60,120 nucleotides of DNA from an uncultured Erysipelotrichaceae bacterium (GTDB lineage: Bacteria > Bacillota_I > Bacilli_A > RFN20 > CAG-826), in NCBI GenBank assembly GCA_900316365.1, contig ONCO01000012.1, positions 1 through 60,120 on the forward strand, written 5' to 3'. Positions within the stretch are counted from its first letter, which is position 1; each line of letters begins with the position of its first letter. The position numbers and the translations under genes were made by a program. Positions 1-9,204 of the stretch are shown piece after piece. The notes below the pieces were generated by a model. It was not told where the DNA came from. It saw nothing but the letters and a program-made list of their open reading frames with translations, and did no database searches.

Positions 1-52
1 CATTTTTGTGCTTCTCGACGCATTCGAGTTTGAATTCCAGTGTGTACTTCAT
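1..52 (-). CDS. Transposase-like protein, N-terminus only (runs off left edge)
   Basis: Only the first 17 codons are in the window. The minus-strand ATG at 52-50 follows a strong ribosome binding site (aggagg, about 62-68). The peptide begins MKYTLEFKLECVEKHKN, which resembles the start of the helix-turn-helix protein of IS3-type elements (the MKYS-EFKL- type of opening). If so, an insertion sequence lies just outside the window and ends the peptide-import locus. No terminal inverted repeat can be seen here. The call rests on a very short stretch and could be wrong. Confidence 0.4.
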   Translation of the reverse strand, partial: MKYTLEFKLECVEKHKN

Positions 53-135
53 GAAAAATACCCCTCCTCCTGGTTGTCCAGGATTTGGGGTACAGCTCAT
101 TCCGGTCCTCTTTTTCTTATACGCAGGCATGGAAA

Positions 136-167
136 AAGCCCTCTAGATTCTCATCTAAAGGGCTCGC
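136..167 (-). terminator. Rho-independent terminator after the first lipoprotein gene
   Basis: On the minus strand an 11-bp stem with one G-T type mismatch (agccctttaga / tctagagggct) is followed by a T-run. It starts just after the stop codon at 176, so it ends the long minus-strand locus before the transposase-like gene. Confidence 0.75.
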
Positions 168-175
168 TTTATTAT

Positions 176-1900
176 TTAGTTCTTCGTCAACGTCGCGTTC
201 TTCGTGGCGTAGAAACTGCTGTAATTGGTCATGCAGGTGAAGGAGTCACCGGAATAGTTGTAATTTAGAGTCATCTCGACTGGGGTATCGCTGAAGTTCT
301 GAAGGGCGAACTTAACGGTTCCCGCGCCGGCATCATAAGTGACGGCCATGTTCTCTTTCTTGAGGTATGGCGTGTAGCCGAGGGAATAACCGGCTTTAGA
401 AGAAACGGTCGTGCCATCTTCGGAGAAGGTGAGCTCCCATTGCATGGCGTCTTCGCCTGCATTGAAGGTTCCTACATAAGTCGATCCAGCGAACTTAGGA
501 GTTTCGCCGATCTGGGTTTCCTCGTCGCTGGTGACGGTGAAGGTCGATGCATTCGCGTCAATCGTGCCGATGACGGTGCGTAGACCAGCCGTTAAGGTTA
601 AGGTCACTCCATCTTCGTCGAGCACGGCATTGAATTCGGTGCCGTCATAGATCGCGGTTTTGCCATCGCCGAACAAGAACAAATCTTTCTCGTTCGCGGC
701 GTGGTAAACGCCATAAGGGGCTTCTGGGACGATGCGGTTAGACGCTCCTCCATCAAGTTTGGTGGAGACGGTGGCAAGGATCGTATCGTCTTTCTTCACG
801 TCATACATGCAGCGGGTATCAGTGACGGTTTCGCCATAGATGAAGTCAAAGGCGACGTCGAGATAGGCTTTCCTGCTGTTCTTGTCGATGAAGCCGCCGG
901 CATAGAAGGCATTGTTCTTATAAGCCTGGACGGCGATGTAATCGCGTTCTCCGAGTTTGAATGATTCGGCCTTAACGCTATAGGAAGAAGCGCTATCGGC
1001 GCTATTTTCCATCTTCACGCCGATATAGTCGAAGGAATCGAAGGCGCCGTCGCTACCTGGATAGGTGGAGCCATAGATGAGCTTATCGCTGTAATAGAAG
1101 TATTTGCCGTTATTTAGGATTGCGCTTCCTTCGCCGGTAGAAGCGGTCGCGCTTTCGACCAACAAGCCTTCAACGGCCTTATAGGTGTATTCGCCAGAGG
1201 CTTCGATGGTGACGTTAGACCCATCGTTAAAGGAAGTGAAGTCTCTTCCGCTGGCATTAGAGATATCTACGCCTAGATAAGTGCCGACGAGGTTATAGCC
1301 GTTTAAGACGCTTAAGTTCTTTTCGGAAACCCTGACGCAGATACTGCCGCCAGTCGCGACATAAGGCATGGTGAAGAAGTAGTTACCGGCATTATCGATA
1401 TCAGTGATCTCGGTGTAGGAATAGTGATCTAAACTATCAGCTCCTCTAGTGCCATATTCAAGTTTTTTAACGGCATACCCATTCGGGGTGATCCCATTGA
1501 TTTTCACGACGACTTTATCGCCCTGCGCGAAACTGGTTTTGGCTTGGCCATATTGGTCGGTTAACTGGATCGTGAGGTGATCGCTATCGACGGTGGAAAT
1601 GGTGAAATATTCCTTTAATGGAGCGCTACTAGAAGCTGGAGCCTGAGAGGAACTCGGCGTTGGTGCGCTAGAAGGAAGAGTTTGACTAGAGCTTGGAGTG
1701 GCTTGGCTAGAAGAAATAGGTACCCAAGTCGAAGAAGGAATCTCCGTTTGCGAGGAAGAAACCTCGAGAGAAGAAGGGAGTTCCGAGGAAGGAATCTCTT
1801 CTTTTGAAGCGGAAGAAGAAACGATGGATTGAGTGGTGCATCCTGCAAGGAGTAAAGCACTTGCGAGGACGAAAATGTACTTGGAAGAGGTTCTTTTCAT
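176..1900 (-). CDS. Secreted lipoprotein with Ser-rich linker, unknown function
   Basis: A 574-residue protein with a type II signal peptide: basic start, hydrophobic core and a LLAG-C lipobox with the lipidated Cys at residue 21. Residues about 22-95 are a low-complexity Ser/Pro linker (repeated SSSQ-PSSS units), which would hold the rest of the protein away from the membrane. The remainder is Asp/Thr/Ser-rich and looks like several beta-sandwich domains. I do not recognise a family. The start is supported by an aaagga site just upstream. It lies in the same direction as the peptidases and the Opp transporter, so a role in binding extracellular protein or peptide is possible but unproven. 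Confidence 0.8.
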   Translation of the reverse strand: MKRTSSKYIFVLASALLLAGCTTQSIVSSSASKEEIPSSELPSSLEVSSSQTEIPSSTWVPISSSQATPSSSQTLPSSAPTPSSSQAPASSSAPLKEYFTISTVDSDHLTIQLTDQYGQAKTSFAQGDKVVVKINGITPNGYAVKKLEYGTRGADSLDHYSYTEITDIDNAGNYFFTMPYVATGGSICVRVSEKNLSVLNGYNLVGTYLGVDISNASGRDFTSFNDGSNVTIEASGEYTYKAVEGLLVESATASTGEGSAILNNGKYFYYSDKLIYGSTYPGSDGAFDSFDYIGVKMENSADSASSYSVKAESFKLGERDYIAVQAYKNNAFYAGGFIDKNSRKAYLDVAFDFIYGETVTDTRCMYDVKKDDTILATVSTKLDGGASNRIVPEAPYGVYHAANEKDLFLFGDGKTAIYDGTEFNAVLDEDGVTLTLTAGLRTVIGTIDANASTFTVTSDEETQIGETPKFAGSTYVGTFNAGEDAMQWELTFSEDGTTVSSKAGYSLGYTPYLKKENMAVTYDAGAGTVKFALQNFSDTPVEMTLNYNYSGDSFTCMTNYSSFYATKNATLTKN

Positions 1901-2001
1901 GTTTTCCTTTCTGGGACTTTAGTCCCATGAAACAGCATATGGCATGCTACCATAAAGAAATCATTCGTCAATATAAACAGCAATCGAGGGCGATTTGTAT
2001 C

Positions 2002-2035
2002 AAAAAAGCATCAGCGGTTTGCTGATGCTTTTGGG
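2002..2035 (-). terminator. Terminator between two lipoprotein genes
   Basis: A perfect 10-bp stem (aagcatcagc, 2006-2015, with gctgatgctt, 2021-2030) has a 5-nt loop and a T-run on the minus strand. It sits right after the stop of the 2042-3586 gene. It could also work on the plus strand, but no plus gene ends there. Confidence 0.85.
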
Positions 2036-2041
2036 CTTAGC

Positions 2042-3586
2042 TTAGATACCGTAGAAGACGATGCCAATCTTGCCGTTATAGTCAGTGGTCTCGTTGGAAG
2101 TACCGTGATCAAGCTCGATGAGGGAGTACTTGGTCTGCTGCTCGTTCGCGGAGAAGTAAACGCCGGTGCCGTCATGATCGAGGGTAACATTGACACTGGT
2201 GAGAACCTGATAGCTGCCCTGTAAGAGTTTGGTCTCGTAGGCTTTGAGATAAGTCATAGCGGCAGTGCTATCGGCGATATCCATCTCGATGTAATAGTAG
2301 AAGCTATAGTCGCTCGCGAATTTCTCGCTGGCGTCGGTGAAGGTGATCTTGGTGATCGCCTCATTCGCATCAAAGTCTGGGAGAGCGTAGGTGACGTCTT
2401 CGGAGGCGTTGACTAAAGCAAGCTTCGTGTTGAGGGCGGAGACGTCGGCGATTTCGCTAGTGACCGCGCCGATGAAGAGGGAGAACTGGCAGCAGAATTC
2501 CTTTTCGCGGGAATCATACCAGTATTCAGCGACGGCGCTCTTTTCGCCGACTTCGGCGGTAGCCTCCCTTAAGACATATTTCAAAGTGGTGTGGGTGTAG
2601 CCGTCATCATCTACGGTGTCGGCCTGGGCGCTGACATAGCCTTTGGCGGTGAGGATGCTGTTCCAGCCGGAGGCGATGTTATCGCCATAATAGGTCCACT
2701 GGAAGCCAACTGCATGGTTGGAGCTATCGGTGAGAGTGTCATCGCGGAAGGCATAATCGACTAAACCGGTTGGGAATGGAGCGATAGTCGCATCGCCATA
2801 TAAGGCGTTCGCGATGGTGGTCGCGGTGGAGCTATAGGCAGTCGCGCTTGGGACGGTGACTGGATTCTTGATGTAATCGGCAACGGCCTTGACGGAGGTA
2901 TTTCCGAATTTGGAGAAGGTGGCGCTGACGGTGGCGACCTGTCCGTCGAGGGTGTAACGGAGCTTTAAGGTGGCGCTCGATAAATCATCGGCAAGCTTCA
3001 AGGTCATGGAGCTTAAGTAGCTGATATAAGAGCTTTTACCAAGGGTAAGCATGGTGGCGTAAGCGCCAAAAGCGGAAGATCCTGGCTTATTAGAGCAGGT
3101 ATAGAAATAACCTTCATCGCCGATGGTCCAGATGCCAAGCTCTCTTTCATTGGCAAGGAGGGTCGGGGTGTAGAAGACGTCGATGACGTTGGTGCTTCTG
3201 CCATAGGATTGGCCAAGGACGATGTTATTGGCGGAGTCGACTTTGAATTCGAAGACGCCTTGGGTGCCATTAACGAGAATGCCTTCCTGCTCGCCATTGC
3301 TATCGAAGACGACGGCATCGGAACCCATGAAGTATTTCACGACGGTCTGGCCGGTTGGGTCCTTGATGGACATGGTGAGGTTGCTTGGCTTTAAGAGACG
3401 GCGATAGTAATAAAGAAGCGCGGTCTCCTTATCCATGCCTTCTTCGCTAGAGGATTCTGGAGGAAGGATGGAGGAGGTGCTGGATTCAGGAATAGAAGTT
3501 GGAAGCGAAGATTTGGCTTCAGGGTTGCAGCCCGTGAGGAGCAAAGCGCTTAAGGCCAAAATCATTAAAGATGATTTCTTTTTCAT
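2042..3586 (-). CDS. Secreted lipoprotein, unknown function
   Basis: A 514-residue lipoprotein: signal peptide with LLTG-C and Cys at residue 20, then a short Ser/Pro linker (about 24-50). The mature part is a mix of beta-rich segments with many Tyr and Asp residues. I recognise no catalytic motif or named domain. It follows the two M6-type peptidase genes by 68 bp and precedes a terminator, so it probably ends the Opp-peptidase transcript. It may be a cell-surface binding or scaffold protein, which is inferred only from context. Confidence 0.8.
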   Translation of the reverse strand: MKKKSSLMILALSALLLTGCNPEAKSSLPTSIPESSTSSILPPESSSEEGMDKETALLYYYRRLLKPSNLTMSIKDPTGQTVVKYFMGSDAVVFDSNGEQEGILVNGTQGVFEFKVDSANNIVLGQSYGRSTNVIDVFYTPTLLANERELGIWTIGDEGYFYTCSNKPGSSAFGAYATMLTLGKSSYISYLSSMTLKLADDLSSATLKLRYTLDGQVATVSATFSKFGNTSVKAVADYIKNPVTVPSATAYSSTATTIANALYGDATIAPFPTGLVDYAFRDDTLTDSSNHAVGFQWTYYGDNIASGWNSILTAKGYVSAQADTVDDDGYTHTTLKYVLREATAEVGEKSAVAEYWYDSREKEFCCQFSLFIGAVTSEIADVSALNTKLALVNASEDVTYALPDFDANEAITKITFTDASEKFASDYSFYYYIEMDIADSTAAMTYLKAYETKLLQGSYQVLTSVNVTLDHDGTGVYFSANEQQTKYSLIELDHGTSNETTDYNGKIGIVFYGI

Positions 3587-3654
3587 GTTGTGGTTTTTTC
3601 CCTTTCTTGGAACAGATTAATGATATAGGTAAGGTTTCCCTTTTCCTATAGGAA

Positions 3655-5616
3655 TCAGAAGTTTTTGTAGAAGCGGAGAGTGATGGAAGCATCATCCTGC
3701 GCGATGACGGAGAAGGAGTAATTAAGCTGGCTACCATCGTTCCAAGCAATCTTCTTGGAGAAGAAAGTGGAGGAAGTATAGGAGCTATAGAAGTCGCCTC
3801 CGCAATCATAGGTGGATAAGCCAAATAAGTGGCTCTGAGCACCCATATTCACGACCGCGTAATTGCCGTTGAAGTCGTCGTCGCTGCCATTAGGGGTGAT
3901 TAAGCTATTCTCCCTGAAGACAGAATCATAGAAGAGTCCGCCATTGATGACTTCGGCGCTCGCGCTGGAAGTATTGGAGGAGATCTGGTGGCTTGGGGTG
4001 AAGGCTTTGCCGTCAGTGCCGTAGCCATAGATATTGGTAAGGGTATCGCTATAGATGGCCCTAGGGTTGGTGACGGTGTAATTCGTCTCATCGACTCGAT
4101 CGCCGACAAGCTGGATTAAACGGTTATCGATGTGGCTGACGCGTAAACCTGGTTTAGCGAAGGTTCCGCCGGTGCCTTTATTCCCCTGGCCAAACATCCA
4201 TTCTGGATAGCCGTGGGAGTCCTTTTCATTAACGCCGGTCGGGGTGACGTATTCCAACATCAAGTATTCGTCATATGGAGTGCGATTCCATGGATCGTCG
4301 GAGGTATTTCTGACAATGAGGCAATCACCGGTGCTGGTGAAATCATTGAGAGTGACCGTAAAGAGGTCTTTGCTGCCATCGATATATTTCGGGGTGACCC
4401 AGCCGAGCATGTATTTGCTATAGGCGCAGTGGTCGCCGACGTTATGGTCCATCATATCGACGAAGCCGCATGGGTTATCGCTGGAGCCATAGGTGTAATA
4501 GTCATTTAGACCAAGCATATGGCCTGATTCGTGGATCAGGGTGTGCGCGTCGATATCTGGGGAATAGTAATGGTTTCTCTGCTGAGAGCTTAAGCTCCAG
4601 AAGTAACGGTTGAGGACAGGCTCATCCGTATCGCCTTTCTTTTGGATTGGGCTCACCGTGGTCGTGAAGCACCACCAGAGGGTGGAGTTGTTCGCGGTGG
4701 ACCTGGTGGACTTATAGATCAGCTCGACGCCGTCTAAGAAGCCATCATGGTTATTGTCATATTCCTTTAAGTCGATGCCTTTGGTTTTGACCCATTCGAT
4801 GGCCGCGTTAGCGATCGTCGTGGTGTCTTTGCTCCCTTTGACGAAGTCATTTTCGAATTCTTGGCTGGTCTGGGAATATTTGAAGGTCGAGGTCACCGTG
4901 CCGGTGATGTCGAGTTTGCCGTAGGAGCTCTTCTTATAATAAGAAGATAAAGACTCCCAACCGGTTTCTTCCGCCTCACCGAAATAGGCCTTCCTTAAAT
5001 CGGCGATTTCGCTGCCGGAGAAGGAAGTGTCTTGGAAGGCGACTGGGATGACTAAGAGGTGTGGGTTACCGATGGACTGCATCTTGCCATTGCCAAGCGC
5101 GCCGACATAGTCCCAATTCTCAAGACGAGTATGGAGGGCCTCTTCTGAGCTGATTTGGCTATAGCCTTCGCCGCTATCGACGTTGGTGTAGGTGGTTTTG
5201 ACGACCTTGAATTGTCCAGTCGTGTAATAGGTGCTATAAGCCGCTCTGACGCGATAGCTACCTTCTTTCAAAGGTGCGCCTGGATCGAATTCATAGCCTT
5301 CCCTATTGGTGATGACGTAGGTTGCGCGATCGCTTCTATCGGTTTCGCCGTACTTTAAGCTCGGCATGCAGCCATCATAAAAGCTATTGCCTTCATTGAT
5401 GGCGTTGTTTTTGAAATGGAGGGTCAACGAGCCAGTCTTAAAATCCTCGGGCTGTCCGTGGACAATGACGTCTTTTGGCTCGGAGCTAGAAACGGCAGGG
5501 ACACTACTTGGAGTAGTGGAGCCCTGGCCGCTATTAGATGGTGGAGTGCAAGACGCCAAGACCGCGACCAGGCCAAGCGCAACGATTGGCGTTAGTCTCT
5601 GTTTGACGTTTTTCAT
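3655..5616 (-). CDS. M6-type zinc metallopeptidase lipoprotein
   Basis: A predicted secreted protease of 653 residues. The signal peptide ends with LASC, lipidated Cys at residue 23, then a Ser/Thr/Pro linker. The catalytic zinc site is HESGH at residues 362-366, followed by LGLNDYY, the extended metzincin-like form typical of M6 peptidases (the immune inhibitor A group). Upstream segments with an SSYYKKSSYG element and a DGFLDGVELIY element also fit that family. Its stop lies 68 bp before the next lipoprotein gene, and it starts 8 bp after the stop of a second M6-type gene. The likely job is cutting extracellular proteins into peptides for the Opp importer encoded upstream. Substrate unknown. 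Confidence 0.85.
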   Translation of the reverse strand: MKNVKQRLTPIVALGLVAVLASCTPPSNSGQGSTTPSSVPAVSSSEPKDVIVHGQPEDFKTGSLTLHFKNNAINEGNSFYDGCMPSLKYGETDRSDRATYVITNREGYEFDPGAPLKEGSYRVRAAYSTYYTTGQFKVVKTTYTNVDSGEGYSQISSEEALHTRLENWDYVGALGNGKMQSIGNPHLLVIPVAFQDTSFSGSEIADLRKAYFGEAEETGWESLSSYYKKSSYGKLDITGTVTSTFKYSQTSQEFENDFVKGSKDTTTIANAAIEWVKTKGIDLKEYDNNHDGFLDGVELIYKSTRSTANNSTLWWCFTTTVSPIQKKGDTDEPVLNRYFWSLSSQQRNHYYSPDIDAHTLIHESGHMLGLNDYYTYGSSDNPCGFVDMMDHNVGDHCAYSKYMLGWVTPKYIDGSKDLFTVTLNDFTSTGDCLIVRNTSDDPWNRTPYDEYLMLEYVTPTGVNEKDSHGYPEWMFGQGNKGTGGTFAKPGLRVSHIDNRLIQLVGDRVDETNYTVTNPRAIYSDTLTNIYGYGTDGKAFTPSHQISSNTSSASAEVINGGLFYDSVFRENSLITPNGSDDDFNGNYAVVNMGAQSHLFGLSTYDCGGDFYSSYTSSTFFSKKIAWNDGSQLNYSFSVIAQDDASITLRFYKNF

Positions 5617-5624
5617 AGTTGTTA

Positions 5625-7367
5625 TTAGTTAAGGTTGATTTCAAGAGTGGCCTTCGCGCCGACTTCCGGATCGGTGACGATGTCTTTGACGCGGAAGAAG
5701 AAGTCGCAGGTCTTATCCTGATTGATGGTGTAGGTCTGATCTTCGCCATTCCAACCAGTGGTGGTTTTCGCACGGTTCCAGAGGTTGGTGCCGCTTGGCA
5801 TGAAGAGGGAAGCGCGGGACTTACCAGCGGTGCCGGTTAAGGAGAAGCGGCTGCCCTTGGTGAAGAGGGAGTTGTTGTTTGCGTTATAGGTGCCGAGCAA
5901 GATGCCGTTTTCCTTCGGGTCGAAGGAAGCTTCTAACATGGTGAGCTGGGCATAGGAGGTCTTGGCTTTGCCATCGGTCCAATAGTCGCCATCGCTTCTG
6001 ACGCCGCCGCGGCCGAACTTAGAGTTGGCGATGCGGATGTCGGTGGATTTCTGACCAACGAGGTCAGCGGTGCGATAGTCGTCACTATCACGGGTGGCTA
6101 AGGAAGCCTGGGTTCTGGCGTCGACGTGGAAGACACGGATACCTGGCTGGGTGAAGCCGGTGGTGCCTTCATAGCCGGTTCTGTAGTCGGTTTCGGTGAT
6201 GCCCCATGGGCCGACGAGTTCGACCATGAGGTATTCGTCGAAGGCGGTGCCGTTGTAATCGCTTGGGGCGAGGACGAGGCAATCGCCGGTGAGGGTCGCG
6301 GATCTTAATTCGATGGTCGCGCCTTCGGTTTTGCTGACTTCGTTCTGCTTGATGACGATTGGGTTGGTCCAGCCAAGGGAGAACTTGGAGTAGGAGTTAT
6401 GATCGCCGAGGTTGCCTTCCATGTAGTCGACTTTGCCGACCGGGGACCAGGCGTGCTGGTAGTCGTAATAGTCGTCAAGGCCAAGGGTATGGCCGGTTTC
6501 ATGGATGAAGGTGTGGGCGTCATAGCCGTTATAGGCCTTGGCCATGAAGAGGGTGGAAGCCCAGCCTAAGGTCATGACCTGTGGCTTATCGGCAGTGCCT
6601 TTGGCATAGCCGGTATAGGTGACATAAGCCCACCAGAAGCTGGTGTCGTTCTGGGAATATTCGTGGGCGTATGGGTTCCACATAAGATCGATGTAGCCAT
6701 CGCCGTCAGAGTCGAAGTAGGAAAGAGGTTTCGCGTCAGCGCCTAAGCTGCCGTGGCCCTCTTTGCCGTATTCGGTGTAATACCAGTCACGGGCATAGCC
6801 AGCCGCGAAGACGCCGCCCTGCCCGTTAGAAGCGGTCTTGAACTCCGCCGCGGTGCCTGGGTAGTTGATCCAGGTTGGGATGACGGTGACTTCGAATTCG
6901 CCGATGCCATAAGAGGAACGCTTATAGAATTCCTGGACGGAGTAGGAGCCGCCGACAGCGTCGGTTTCTTCCTTGGTACCGGTGAAAGCGATCTTAATCT
7001 TGTTTAGAAGGGTTTCATTCGGGGTGTAGCTGCCGGTGGAATCGCTGAAGGCGATTGGGCAGACGAGAAGACGCTGCTTGACGCCGGTGGTCGGGTGGGA
7101 ATTGACGTGTGGGGCGCCAGCGTTGGCGTAGATGGAGGAACGGTTTAACTGTTTGGTTTCGCCGTCGAGGTCCTTATAAGTGGTCTTGCCTCTGGAGAAG
7201 TCGGCGTTGGTCTTGTTATAAGTGACGCCGCCAGCGGTGGAAGAGGAAACTGGCTGGCCGGAAGAATCACCAGCACTACCCGGAGCGGTAGACGACTGGG
7301 TGTTGGTGGTGCAGCCAGCGAGAAGGAACATGGCGCTTAATGTGAGGAAGAATTTGCTTTTATTCAT
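5625..7367 (-). CDS. M6-type zinc metallopeptidase lipoprotein (second copy)
   Basis: A 580-residue paralogue of the neighbouring peptidase. It has a LLAG-C lipobox with Cys at residue 19 and a short Ser/Gly linker. The zinc site is HETGH at residues 289-293, followed by LGLDDYY. The SVQEFYKRSSYG and DGYIDLMW segments match the equivalents in the other copy. An aaaggag ribosome binding site supports the start. The gene lies 14 bp after the DUF3899-like gene and 8 bp before the other peptidase, so all are probably on one transcript with oppBCDF. The two copies are clearly diverged in sequence, which suggests different substrates. Confidence 0.85.
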   Translation of the reverse strand: MNKSKFFLTLSAMFLLAGCTTNTQSSTAPGSAGDSSGQPVSSSTAGGVTYNKTNADFSRGKTTYKDLDGETKQLNRSSIYANAGAPHVNSHPTTGVKQRLLVCPIAFSDSTGSYTPNETLLNKIKIAFTGTKEETDAVGGSYSVQEFYKRSSYGIGEFEVTVIPTWINYPGTAAEFKTASNGQGGVFAAGYARDWYYTEYGKEGHGSLGADAKPLSYFDSDGDGYIDLMWNPYAHEYSQNDTSFWWAYVTYTGYAKGTADKPQVMTLGWASTLFMAKAYNGYDAHTFIHETGHTLGLDDYYDYQHAWSPVGKVDYMEGNLGDHNSYSKFSLGWTNPIVIKQNEVSKTEGATIELRSATLTGDCLVLAPSDYNGTAFDEYLMVELVGPWGITETDYRTGYEGTTGFTQPGIRVFHVDARTQASLATRDSDDYRTADLVGQKSTDIRIANSKFGRGGVRSDGDYWTDGKAKTSYAQLTMLEASFDPKENGILLGTYNANNNSLFTKGSRFSLTGTAGKSRASLFMPSGTNLWNRAKTTTGWNGEDQTYTINQDKTCDFFFRVKDIVTDPEVGAKATLEINLN

Positions 7368-7381
7368 GGTTTTTTTCTCCT

Positions 7382-7864
7382 TTAGATGCTTGCGTTATAG
7401 ATGATTAGGAAGACGATTCCGACGATTAAGTATATCGCGCCGGATAGCCAAAGTACGTTGAGGGGCTTCCTTTCTTTGGCGTCCATCTTGACCTTATAGT
7501 CAAAATAGGTTTTTGGGAAGTTATTTTCGCGGTATCTTGGCCTAAAGATAGTTAGGAAGAGGAGCTGCACAGAGTAATTGAGGGCATCGAATGCGCCTTT
7601 GCTCGCCGTGAAGTTGATGGCGGCGAATAGTAGCAGCAGGATTCCGCTTAAGCCGAAGGCGTCAGTCGCATAACGAGCGAATACTTTGCTCATTATCGGC
7701 TCTTCGCCATATTGGCTCAGCTCATTGAAATAGAGGGTCATGAAGATTAAGCCGGCAATGAGCAGACCAATCGCCATCGCGATGGCGAACTTGATCCAAG
7801 TCCATTTTGTGAATTTTTTCGGCTTAGGTTCACTCTTTTCTTTTTGCAGTTCCTGTTCTTCCAT
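7382..7864 (-). CDS. DUF3899-like membrane protein of the Opp operon
   Basis: A 160-residue integral membrane protein. A charged N-terminal tail (residues 1-25) is followed by membrane segments at about 26-48, 70-88 and 137-158, with a weaker hydrophobic stretch at about 95-110. Its size and layout suggest the DUF3899 family, which is an identification from memory. The ATG overlaps the oppF stop codon (TAATG), so translation is coupled to the transporter ATPase. This argues for a role tied to Opp or to the peptidases that follow. The molecular function is unknown. Confidence 0.7.
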   Translation of the reverse strand: MEEQELQKEKSEPKPKKFTKWTWIKFAIAMAIGLLIAGLIFMTLYFNELSQYGEEPIMSKVFARYATDAFGLSGILLLLFAAINFTASKGAFDALNYSVQLLFLTIFRPRYRENNFPKTYFDYKVKMDAKERKPLNVLWLSGAIYLIVGIVFLIIYNASI

Positions 7865-9204
7865 TATTTCTTTAATTCTTCCTGATAACGGGCGAATTCC
7901 TCGTCGTTGGCCCTAACGAAGTGGCCAGGGGCGATTTCGCGGTAGGACGGGCCCTGTTCTTCGTAGTGGTGGGCTTCCATAGGATCGTAGACGATACGGG
8001 TACGGGTAGCCTCGATGATTGGGTCTGGATGTGGTACGGCGGAGAGAAGTGACTTGGTGTATGGGTGAAGCGGATGGGCGAAGAGCTCTTCGCTTGGGGC
8101 CAATTCGACCAAGTTGCCGTAATACATAACCGCGATTCGGTCGCAGAAGTACTTAACGACGGAGAGGTTGTGGGCGATGAAGATGATGGTGAGCCCGAAC
8201 TGGAGGCGGAGGTCATTCAAGAGGTTGATGACCTGAGCCTGGACGGAGACGTCGAGCGCGGAGACTGGTTCGTCGGCGACGATGATCTCCGGGTTCATGA
8301 TTAAGGCTCTGGCGATGCCGATACGCTGACGCTGACCACCGGAGAATTCGTGTGGGTAGCGGTTGGCATGCTCTGGGACGAGGCCGACGAGCTGCAAGAC
8401 TCTGGAGACCTCGCTATTGATGAATTGCTTATCCTTGACGCCTTGGATGACCAATCCTTCCGCGATGATGTTGCGGACGGTCATACGTGGGTTAAGGGAA
8501 GCGATAGGATCCTGGAAGATCATCTGGACCTTATTGGCGATCGAGGTGGCCTTGGCTTTCTTAAGTTGGGCTTCGTAGTCGCGGTATTCCGCGAGCTCGG
8601 CTTCGCTTAAGGAGCGGATGGAAACCTTCTCGATTTTCTCTAAGAGGGCCTTATGGGCGATTTTGACTTTCGCGACTTCCGCGAGCGCGATGTTGCGGTT
8701 GTAGTTCTTGTTGTCGTCCTTGGCCTTCTTGATCTTTTCCTTCTGGATGGAGGTGACGGTAGCCGCCTTTTCCTTGATGGAGGCGATTTTGTCATCAATC
8801 TCTTTGATGCGAAGGCTGCCTTCTGGCAATTTCTTCTTCTCGGCTAAGAGGCTATTGATTTCGTTATTGGCGCGGACGAGGGTCCATTTGATTTCCTTCT
8901 CGTTCCATCTGGTGCCGGCGGCAACGCGCACGCCGTCAAGCCAGATATCGCCGGAAGTGATGTCGTAGAGGTGCATGATGTCGCGTCCGGTGGTGGTTTT
9001 GCCGCAGCCGGATTCGCCGACGAGGCCGAAGACCTCGCCGCGTTTGACCTTGAAGCTGACATCATGGACGGCTTTAAGGTATTTGTTCGGGCCAGAGGCG
9101 CCGTTGAAGCGGAAGAACTGCTTTAGGTGGCGGACCTCAAGGATTGGGGCCTCTTCTAATTTCGGCTCTTCGACGACCGTTTCGGTCTTCTTGATGTCTT
9201 CCAT
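7864..9204 (-). CDS. oppF: Oligopeptide ABC transporter ATPase OppF with internal insertion
   Basis: ATP-binding subunit that powers peptide import with OppD. Walker A GESGCGKTT is at about residues 63-71, the Q-loop segment MIFQDP at 228-233, the signature SGGQRQR at 288-294 and Walker B with IIVADEP at 307-313. The C-terminal oligopeptide-binding region follows (LHPYTKSLLSAVPHPDP). At 446 residues it is over 100 longer than usual OppF: residues about 97-224, between Walker A and the Q-loop, are a Lys/Glu-rich, probably coiled-coil insertion. Mycoplasma OppF is also known to carry insertions. The start overlaps the oppD stop (TAATG) and has an aaggagg site. Confidence 0.93.
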   Translation of the reverse strand: MEDIKKTETVVEEPKLEEAPILEVRHLKQFFRFNGASGPNKYLKAVHDVSFKVKRGEVFGLVGESGCGKTTTGRDIMHLYDITSGDIWLDGVRVAAGTRWNEKEIKWTLVRANNEINSLLAEKKKLPEGSLRIKEIDDKIASIKEKAATVTSIQKEKIKKAKDDNKNYNRNIALAEVAKVKIAHKALLEKIEKVSIRSLSEAELAEYRDYEAQLKKAKATSIANKVQMIFQDPIASLNPRMTVRNIIAEGLVIQGVKDKQFINSEVSRVLQLVGLVPEHANRYPHEFSGGQRQRIGIARALIMNPEIIVADEPVSALDVSVQAQVINLLNDLRLQFGLTIIFIAHNLSVVKYFCDRIAVMYYGNLVELAPSEELFAHPLHPYTKSLLSAVPHPDPIIEATRTRIVYDPMEAHHYEEQGPSYREIAPGHFVRANDEEFARYQEELKK